Source: a bacterium
GTDB lineage: Bacteria > UBP15 > UBA6099
Length of the DNA: 12,090 nt
Direction: 5' to 3'
Assembly (NCBI GenBank): GCA_029573925.1
Contig: JAKQBV010000140.1
Span: forward strand, 1 to 12,090
Shown: piece after piece, positions 7,051-12,090 of the stretch
Layout: each line of letters begins with the position of its first letter
Numbering within the stretch: position 1 is the first letter of the stretch
Made by a program: the position numbers and the translations under genes
Notes under the pieces: model-generated
The model's input: only the letters and a program-made list of their open reading frames with translations
Told to the model about the DNA's origin: nothing
Database searches by the model: none

Positions 7051-7167
7051 GCGTTCGGAACAAGTTGACTGCGAAAACTGTCGAAAGAGAATTAAAAAGC
7101 GGCGCGTAGGCGGGAGCGAAGGAGCAAAAAATGATGAAGGGCAGGGAATATTTTCAGCGCGTTCGGC

Positions 7168-7173
7168 TATAAT
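7168..7173 (+). promoter_or_regulatory. Candidate -10 element of the Gld-type ABC operon
   Basis: A perfect TATAAT lies about 80 bases upstream of the ATPase start codon in the 260-base divergent region. No good -35 hexamer is found at 16-18 bases (GGAATA is at that position), so promoter strength may depend on an activator, or the match may be chance. Confidence 0.35.
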
Positions 7174-7253
7174 TCCATCCGTCGGTTTTATGACGGAGTG
7201 TTTGGCGCAAATTATTTTCGATGTGTTTTTCATAGATTTGACGGAGGAAGGCC

Positions 7254-8210
7254 ATGCTGGAAGTAAAGAACGTCACAAAGAACTACGGCGGGCTGAGGGC
7301 GGTGGACGGGGTGTCTTTCCGGCTCGAAAAGGGCGAAGCGCTCGGCTTGCTCGGCCCCAATGCCGCCGGAAAGACCACCCTGATGCGGATCATGGCGGGC
7401 TATCTGCCCGCCGACGACGGAAGCGTTCTGCTGGACGGCATGGATATTGCCGAATCTCCCGTCGCTGTGAAACGCCGTCTCGGTTATCTGCCTGAAATCC
7501 CTCCCCTCTACAACGATATGACAGTCAAGTCCTACCTTTTGTTCGCCGCAGAGATAAAAGGAGTTCCCAGACAGTCGCGCGCGTCCCGAGCGGACGAGGT
7601 AATGGAGCGCACAGGCGTCGCGGATGTGGCCGGGAGGCTGATAAGGAACATTTCAAAGGGATACCGGCAGAGGGTCGGGCTGGCTCAGGCGATGATTCAC
7701 AACCCGGATGTTCTCATATTGGACGAGCCGACGGTCGGGCTGGACCCGAACCAGATAATCGAGATACGAAACCTGATTAAGGAACTGAGCGAGACGAACA
7801 CGATATTGTTAAGCTCGCACATATTGACGGAAGTTAGCGCGACGTGCGACAGGGTGGTGATACTGAACGAGGGCAGGGTGGCGGCGGTGGACACGCAGGA
7901 GGGTCTAGCGCGGCGGCTGAGGGGCGGCGACGCGCTGACAGTGGAGGTCGCCGGGGCCAAGCCCGGCGAAGCCGCTCAAGCGTTCCTGTCCATCGACGGG
8001 GTGGATGGGGTTGAGCCTGCGCCGGAGGTCGCTCCGGGTTCGGAGCGTTTCACCGTCTCCTGTCGCGCGGGGTTCGACGCTCGCGGCCCTATCTTTCACA
8101 AGGCCGCAGCTTCCGGATGGACTCTGCTCGAACTGTCCCGCGACTCCATTTCTTTGGAAGACGTCTTCATCAAACTGACCGCCGACGAGGAGGCATCAAG
8201 CGATGAGTAA
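7254..8210 (+). CDS. GldA-like ABC transporter ATP-binding protein
   Basis: A 318-residue ATPase of an ABC-2-type transporter. Walker A is GPNAAGKT (residues 34-41; Ala where Gly is usual, catalytic Lys40). The Q-loop region reads GYLPEIPPLY, with Glu in place of Gln as in many GldA/ABC-2 ATPases. The signature is SKGYRQR (134-140), Walker B VLILDEP (153-159, Glu158), the D-loop GLDP, and the switch His189 lies in LSSHIL. Residues after about 220 form the C-terminal regulatory extension seen in GldA-like proteins. A strong GGAGGAAGG precedes the ATG. The stop overlaps the next gene by 8 bases, so the two are translationally coupled. It should energise the permease encoded next; the substrate is unknown. 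It is the first gene of a four-gene operon. Confidence 0.9.
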   Translation: MLEVKNVTKNYGGLRAVDGVSFRLEKGEALGLLGPNAAGKTTLMRIMAGYLPADDGSVLLDGMDIAESPVAVKRRLGYLPEIPPLYNDMTVKSYLLFAAEIKGVPRQSRASRADEVMERTGVADVAGRLIRNISKGYRQRVGLAQAMIHNPDVLILDEPTVGLDPNQIIEIRNLIKELSETNTILLSSHILTEVSATCDRVVILNEGRVAAVDTQEGLARRLRGGDALTVEVAGAKPGEAAQAFLSIDGVDGVEPAPEVAPGSERFTVSCRAGFDARGPIFHKAAASGWTLLELSRDSISLEDVFIKLTADEEASSDE

Positions 8211-8949
8211 CGCTTACTACATATTTAAAAAAGATGTCAAATCGCTTTTCATGTCGCCGCTCGCGTATGTCGTCATGGCTGTGTTTTTCTGCGTGTCGTC
8301 GTTCCTGCTCGTGGCAGGCATGGAAGAGGCGAGCATGAGAGGCGCGTTCGGGCTGATAGCAACAATGCTTATCTTCATCATGCCGTTTCTGACGATGAGG
8401 TCGTTCGCGGAGGAATTCGCGTCCGGCACGGACGAGCTTCTGATGACGTCGCCGGTGACGTCCGGGCAGTTGGTGGCGGGGAAGTTCATGGCGGTCATGG
8501 CGCTGGCGGGGGCGATAATCGCGCTGTCCGGACAGTACGCGCTGATAATCGGGATATACGGCGACCCGGACTGGGGACCCGCGCTGACGGGGTATGCCGG
8601 GCTTTTGCTGCTGTCCGGGGCGCTGGCGTCGCTTGGGGTTTACTGCTCGTCGCTCACGCGAAGCCAGCCGGCGGCGGCGGTGTCGGCTTTCGGGCTGGCT
8701 CTGCTGCTGATTGTCATCAGGGCCGCCCAGAGCGCGGTGGACGCGTTGGCCGCGAGTTTCACAGGCTCGGCGGCGGCGGAGGCGGTCGCCAAGGCTCTCT
8801 CTTCCGTTCTCGAAACGGCGGGCGTTCTCGACCATTATTTCGATTTCGAAAAGGGCGTCATCGACTCTACCCACGTCGTCTATTACGTAGCGTTCATCCT
8901 TCTTTTCCTTTTCTTCACGGCGAGAAGGCTTGATTCAAAGAGATTTTAG
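8203..8949 (+). CDS. GldF-like ABC-2 permease
   Basis: A 248-residue integral membrane protein of the ABC-2 permease type. Six hydrophobic segments are visible, at about residues 15-40, 46-65, 88-112, 120-146, 150-178 and 217-241. A short amphipathic N-terminus, YYIFKKDVKSLFMSPLAY, is typical of GldF/NosY-like permeases. The conserved SFAEEFASGTDELLMTSPV block (about 66-84) after helix 2 is the cytoplasmic coupling region that faces the ATPase. The ATG lies inside the end of the ATPase gene, and the TAG stop is embedded in the AGGAGG that serves the next gene, so the operon is tightly coupled. It would form the membrane channel of the transporter as a homodimer or with another subunit. The family is clear, the substrate unknown. 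Confidence 0.88.
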   Translation: MSNAYYIFKKDVKSLFMSPLAYVVMAVFFCVSSFLLVAGMEEASMRGAFGLIATMLIFIMPFLTMRSFAEEFASGTDELLMTSPVTSGQLVAGKFMAVMALAGAIIALSGQYALIIGIYGDPDWGPALTGYAGLLLLSGALASLGVYCSSLTRSQPAAAVSAFGLALLLIVIRAAQSAVDALAASFTGSAAAEAVAKALSSVLETAGVLDHYFDFEKGVIDSTHVVYYVAFILLFLFFTARRLDSKRF

Positions 8950-8962
8950 GAGGACCGTTAAA

Positions 8963-10450
8963 GTGAAAAAAAGGTCTGTGAATAGAATAAATTCCGCGGT
9001 TCTGACTTTTCTGGCGGTGGGCATCGCTTTTATGGCTTATTACGTGGCGGCCCGAAACCCGATCCGCAAAGATTTCTCCGAGATGGGCTTGAACACTCTA
9101 TCGGACAAGACGACGGCGGTTCTTCGCACGCTCGAAGCGGATGTCGAGGCGAAGGCTTTTTTTGAGACGGGGTCGATTCCCGCGTCGATGATAGAAGACA
9201 TATTGAAAGAGTATTCAAGGGTGTCTCCGAAGTTCAGGTTCGAGATGATAGACCCAGCAGCGAGGCCCGCAGAGGCCAGAAAATTTAATGTCTCCGATTA
9301 CGGCGTGGTGTTCATTGCGGGCGAAAAAAGAAAAAACGTCGGCATGACGGATATATTCAAGTTCAGCTACGACCCTTACGGCGGAGAGGCCCCTCCGGAA
9401 TTCACCGGCGAACAGGCGTTCACCAACGCGGTCATAGCGCTGACATCGAAGGAGCAGAAGACGCTTTGTTTCGTCGAAGGGCACGGCGAAGGGGACATAG
9501 ACGGCTCCGGGGGCGGGGACTACGGCGCGGTCGGCGGGATGCTGGAAGGCGAAAATTTCATAGTCAAGACGATAAATATGGCGGTGGACAAGAAGATTCC
9601 CGGCGAATGCGCGGCGATAGGCGTTCTAGGGCCACGGAAGATGTTCCCGCATCTGGAAATTGTGGCGATAAGGGAATATCTCACAAACGGCGGTCGCGCG
9701 CTTTTTCTTCTGGAACCAGCGGTCGAAACCGGACTTGAGCCGCTGCTTGCCGAGTGGGGCATCTCCGTCGGCAACGACGTGGTAATCGACCCCGGCAGAT
9801 TTTTCGGAGAAGACCCGCTAGCTCCCATTCCCGAACTTATGCCGCACGAAATCACCTCGAAACTGCTCGAATCTAAATTGACAGTAACGCTTCAGGGGGC
9901 AAGAAGTGTTTCTCCCATCGGTTCCACGCGGGACGGCGTAGAGACGCTTTCTTTGTTGAAAACCACCTCGAAGGGTTGGGGAGAAACCGACCTGAAGACG
10001 GCGCGTCCCGCGTTCAATGAATCGGCGGACTTGGAAGGGCCGGTGTCCATCGGAGCGGCGGCGGAAAAACTCTCAGAGCCGAAACCCTTCGAAAAAGAAG
10101 CGCATAAAGATGAAGACGCAGAAGAAAGCGCCGAATCCGCGCCCGAAATTTCGACCCGTATCGTAGTTTTCGGCGACGCGGATTTCCCGTCGAATTCCCT
10201 CGTTTCAATGGACGGAATAATCAAGCAGCTTATGGGCGGAACAGGGAACGCGGACCTTTTCATGAACTCGACGGCATGGCTGGCGGGCGAGGAAGATATG
10301 ATTGTGATAAGGCCGCGCCCGGTGGACTTCAGGCCGCTCGAAATGACGGCTCAACAGCGGGGCAGTCTGTTTATCATCTGCGTCGCTCTTATTCCGCTTG
10401 TTCTCGCCTCGACGGGCGCTTGGATATGGTTCAGGAGGCGGTCAAAATGA
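8963..10450 (+). CDS. GldG-like ABC transporter auxiliary protein
   Basis: A protein of 495 residues from the chosen GTG start, of the GldG / 'ABC-type uncharacterised transport system' family that accompanies GldA and GldF. One membrane helix lies near the N-terminus (about 12-29) and one at the C-terminus (about 467-489, ending FRRRSK). The large domain between them should lie in the periplasm. Its start, with the block RKDFSEMGLNTLSDKT, is characteristic of the family, as is the FVEGHGEGD segment near residue 169. A Lys/Glu/Asp-rich, low-complexity linker (about 372-397) precedes the last GldG-like strand, IVVFGDADFPSNS. I prefer GTG 8963 because AGGAGG (8948-8953) sits 9 bases before it; an ATG at 8930, overlapping the permease gene by 20 bases, has no such site. 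The stop overlaps the next start (ATGA). Role inferred: it couples the transporter to envelope components. Confidence 0.85.
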   Translation: MKKRSVNRINSAVLTFLAVGIAFMAYYVAARNPIRKDFSEMGLNTLSDKTTAVLRTLEADVEAKAFFETGSIPASMIEDILKEYSRVSPKFRFEMIDPAARPAEARKFNVSDYGVVFIAGEKRKNVGMTDIFKFSYDPYGGEAPPEFTGEQAFTNAVIALTSKEQKTLCFVEGHGEGDIDGSGGGDYGAVGGMLEGENFIVKTINMAVDKKIPGECAAIGVLGPRKMFPHLEIVAIREYLTNGGRALFLLEPAVETGLEPLLAEWGISVGNDVVIDPGRFFGEDPLAPIPELMPHEITSKLLESKLTVTLQGARSVSPIGSTRDGVETLSLLKTTSKGWGETDLKTARPAFNESADLEGPVSIGAAAEKLSEPKPFEKEAHKDEDAEESAESAPEISTRIVVFGDADFPSNSLVSMDGIIKQLMGGTGNADLFMNSTAWLAGEEDMIVIRPRPVDFRPLEMTAQQRGSLFIICVALIPLVLASTGAWIWFRRRSK

Positions 10451-11406
10451 AGAGGTTCACCGCGACAGCCGTAGCCTCCGCGCTTTTTCTGGCCCTTGCG
10501 TCTTATGTATATTTCATGGAGAGAGGGCCATCTCGGAAAGAGCGCGCGGACGAAGCGAAAAAACCGGTCATGGCGGAAATCGACGCCGAAAAAGCCGTTT
10601 CGCTGAGGATAGTGTTCGGCGGCGAGGTTTTAAGAATCGAAAAGAAAAAAGGCGAGTGGCGGCTGGCAAGCCCTGTGGCCGCGCGGACGAACAAACTCGC
10701 TGTCGATTCGCTCCTAGACGCCCTGCGCGAGATTAAAGCCGAGGGGGTGGCCGGGAAAATGGAAGACGCCTCCATGTTCGGTCTGGACAGTCCCCGGCTC
10801 GAAGCGGATATCTCTCTGGACGGCGGTCAAACCGTAAAAATTGTTGTCGGCGACGCCGCGCCTGTGGGCGGCAACTTCTATGCGGCGCGCTCCGGCGGCG
10901 ACTCCGTTTATCTCATTTCGTCCTACACGATAAAGAGTCTGGAGGTTACCGCCGACGGACTGAGGGACAAAAGCCTCACGGAGCCGCTCGAAAGGGACAA
11001 AATACTGCGTGTCACGGCCACGCTCGGCGCGGCTGCGGCGTCGTGCGAAAGAGGAAAACCCGGCGGCGGGGAGAAAGAACAGGCGGTCGCCGCCCTTGAT
11101 TGGCGAATATCCGGCGCGACGGAAAAAGAGTGCGCAAAAGAGGCGCTCGACCTGATGTCCGCGCTGGAATTTTCTGAAGCCACCGGGTTTGCCGAGCCTT
11201 CGGACGCCGCCTCGTGCGGTCTGAACAACCCTGCCTATTCTCTCGAATTCGGATACTCGAACGGCGAAAAAAAGACATTCACAATCGGCGCTCCGGGCGG
11301 AGACCGCTTCTGCCTGAAAAATCCGGACAGGAACGAAATCTACATCATCGACAGGCGCCTGATTGAAAGCATGGAAGCCCTTAGAATGCTTTCCGCCAAG
11401 CTTTGA
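10447..11406 (+). CDS. DUF4340-domain protein, membrane-anchored, last gene of the Gld-type operon
   Basis: A 319-residue protein with an N-terminal signal anchor (about residues 6-23, MKRFTATAVASALFLALA), after which the chain should be periplasmic. It belongs with the DUF4340 proteins that regularly follow gldG-like genes; their function is not known. Two related modules can be seen. FGLDSPRLEADI (about 111) and CGLNNPAYSLEF (about 257) each begin a unit of roughly 60 residues running through an IxxG strand, a Tyr/Ile-rich strand (VYLIS, IYIID) and an amphipathic helix, so the domain looks internally duplicated. The ATG overlaps the GldG-like stop (ATGA) and is preceded by AGGAGG at 8 bases. 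An in-frame ATG at 10276 lies deep in the GldG-like gene and is not a likely start. It probably acts with the GldG-like protein outside the membrane. Confidence 0.8.
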   Translation: MKRFTATAVASALFLALASYVYFMERGPSRKERADEAKKPVMAEIDAEKAVSLRIVFGGEVLRIEKKKGEWRLASPVAARTNKLAVDSLLDALREIKAEGVAGKMEDASMFGLDSPRLEADISLDGGQTVKIVVGDAAPVGGNFYAARSGGDSVYLISSYTIKSLEVTADGLRDKSLTEPLERDKILRVTATLGAAAASCERGKPGGGEKEQAVAALDWRISGATEKECAKEALDLMSALEFSEATGFAEPSDAASCGLNNPAYSLEFGYSNGEKKTFTIGAPGGDRFCLKNPDRNEIYIIDRRLIESMEALRMLSAKL

Positions 11407-11431
11407 AGCGGTCGAAAAATTTATTTTTCTC

Positions 11432-11461
11432 TTGATTTAACCCCCATTTCATTAGTATATT
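11432..11461 (+). promoter_or_regulatory. Candidate sigma-70 promoter of the lipid-kinase gene
   Basis: TTGATT (11432-11437) and TATATT (11456-11461) are separated by 18 bases and lie 85 bases before the ATG. The leader between them and the gene contains an imperfect hairpin: TTTATCGTC (11501-11509) with GACGAAATAAA (11517-11527). No other gene or signal is seen in 11407-11545. Confidence 0.45.
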
Positions 11462-11545
11462 TAAATTTGAAATGCCATAGGACAGTAATTTTTTGAATGT
11501 TTTATCGTCTATTCGCGACGAAATAAACAGAGCGAAAGGTGAGTC

Positions 11546-12090
11546 ATGGGAAGAAAAGTTTATGTGGTGTTAAACGGCAAGGCCGGACGCAGAGGTTTGG
11601 ATTTTTCCAAACAGGAGATTGAAAAGTGGTTCAAGACGCATGAGCCGGGGATAGAAGTCGTCTTCGGAATAACCGAGCGGGCGATGCACGCGGCGGAACT
11701 GGCTGCGGCGGCGGCGAAGACCGGGGAATACTATGCGGTTGTGGCGGCCGGCGGCGACGGCACGGTCAACGAAGTCACCAACGGGCTGGCTCATTCCGGG
11801 GCGCGCATGGGCATTATCCCCAACGGCAGCACCAACGTGTTCTGCTCCGAGATGAAAATCTCTTCCGACATCCAGATCGCCACCAAGAACGTGCTGGAAG
11901 GAATCCCGGTCCGAGTGGACGTCGGCAAAGTGGGCGAAAGGTATTACATCTGGATGCTCGGCATCGGCATCGAGGCGAAGATTGCCTATCAGGTCAATCC
12001 CAAAATCAAAAAGTATGTCGGCGTTCTGGCTTACGTGATATCCGCGCTTAGGCAGACCTTCGACAAGGGCCGTCAGGTGATGAAGATTAT
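11546..12090 (+). CDS. Diacylglycerol kinase-family lipid kinase (C-terminus outside window)
   Basis: The first 181 codons of a DAGK_cat-family lipid kinase of the YegS/DgkB/bacterial sphingosine-kinase-like group, which phosphorylates diacylglycerol or a related lipid with ATP. The N-terminal VYVVLNGKAGRRG (5-17) is the NPxSG-like opening of the fold. AAGGDGTVNEVTNGL (67-81) contains the GGDGT nucleotide motif. GIIPNGSTNVFCSEM (89-103) is the PxGTxNxxA segment, with Asn-Gly-Ser where Leu-Gly-Thr is usual. MLGIGIEAKI (137-146) is the GxGxDA-like strand, with Glu for Asp. The reading frame is open to the last base; about 100-130 residues are missing. AAGGTGAG lies a few bases before the ATG. 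It has its own promoter and appears separate from the ABC operon. Confidence 0.85.
   Translation, partial: MGRKVYVVLNGKAGRRGLDFSKQEIEKWFKTHEPGIEVVFGITERAMHAAELAAAAAKTGEYYAVVAAGGDGTVNEVTNGLAHSGARMGIIPNGSTNVFCSEMKISSDIQIATKNVLEGIPVRVDVGKVGERYYIWMLGIGIEAKIAYQVNPKIKKYVGVLAYVISALRQTFDKGRQVMKI

Noticed and set aside
10276..10446. N-terminal extension of the DUF4340 gene from an upstream in-frame ATG
   Set aside because: It lies wholly inside the GldG-like gene, whereas the ATG at 10447 has AGGAGG at 8 bases and begins a clear signal anchor.
11393..11430. Possible terminator after the DUF4340 gene (CCGC/GCGG pair followed by T-rich DNA)
   Set aside because: The stem is only 4 bp with an 11-base loop and overlaps the stop codon; the later GAAAAA/TTTTTC pair is all A/T and weak.

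Overview
The window looks like chromosomal DNA from a bacterium, probably a poorly characterised Gram-negative lineage. Genes are tightly packed, moderately GC-rich, often overlap by 4-20 bases and use GGAGG-type ribosome binding sites. A Gld-type ABC cassette with DUF4340, a GH57 branching enzyme, a single-domain VKOR and short palindromic intergenic repeats fit many uncultured phyla. The sequence alone does not fix the taxon.

Layout. (1) 1-3891, minus strand: a two-gene unit in which an Mre11/SbcD-fold protein (2713-3891) is followed, with a GTGA overlap, by a Rad50/SbcC/YhaN-like ATPase that runs off the left edge (2-2716, at least 905 codons, no stop). (2) 3892-4364: 473 bases without a gene, holding a MITE-like inverted repeat, a double palindrome of REP/BIME type and a probable terminator. 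(3) 4365-6032, minus: GH57 1,4-alpha-glucan branching enzyme. (4) 6033-6301: two strong hairpins. (5) 6302-6994, minus: VKOR-family disulfide oxidoreductase. (6) 6995-7253: divergent promoter region. (7) 7254-11406, plus: a four-gene operon of ABC ATPase, ABC-2 permease, GldG-like periplasmic protein and DUF4340 protein, every junction overlapping or touching. (8) 11407-11545: promoter region. (9) 11546 to the right edge, plus: diacylglycerol-kinase-family lipid kinase, truncated by the window.

The most notable locus is the Mre11/Rad50-like pair. The phosphoesterase partner keeps the fold landmarks and the first D-x-H motif, but most other metal ligands are replaced (GD to GS, GNH to GQE, GHxH to GHKN), so it is probably not a working nuclease. 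The ATPase has intact Walker A, Q-loop and LSGG signature motifs, but its coiled coil has no CxxC zinc hook. At the expected apex there are two hydrophobic segments that could form a membrane hairpin. Together they suggest a membrane-tethered, nuclease-silent Mre11-Rad50-like complex of unknown role. The Gld-type operon is a known but functionally obscure arrangement outside gliding Bacteroidota.
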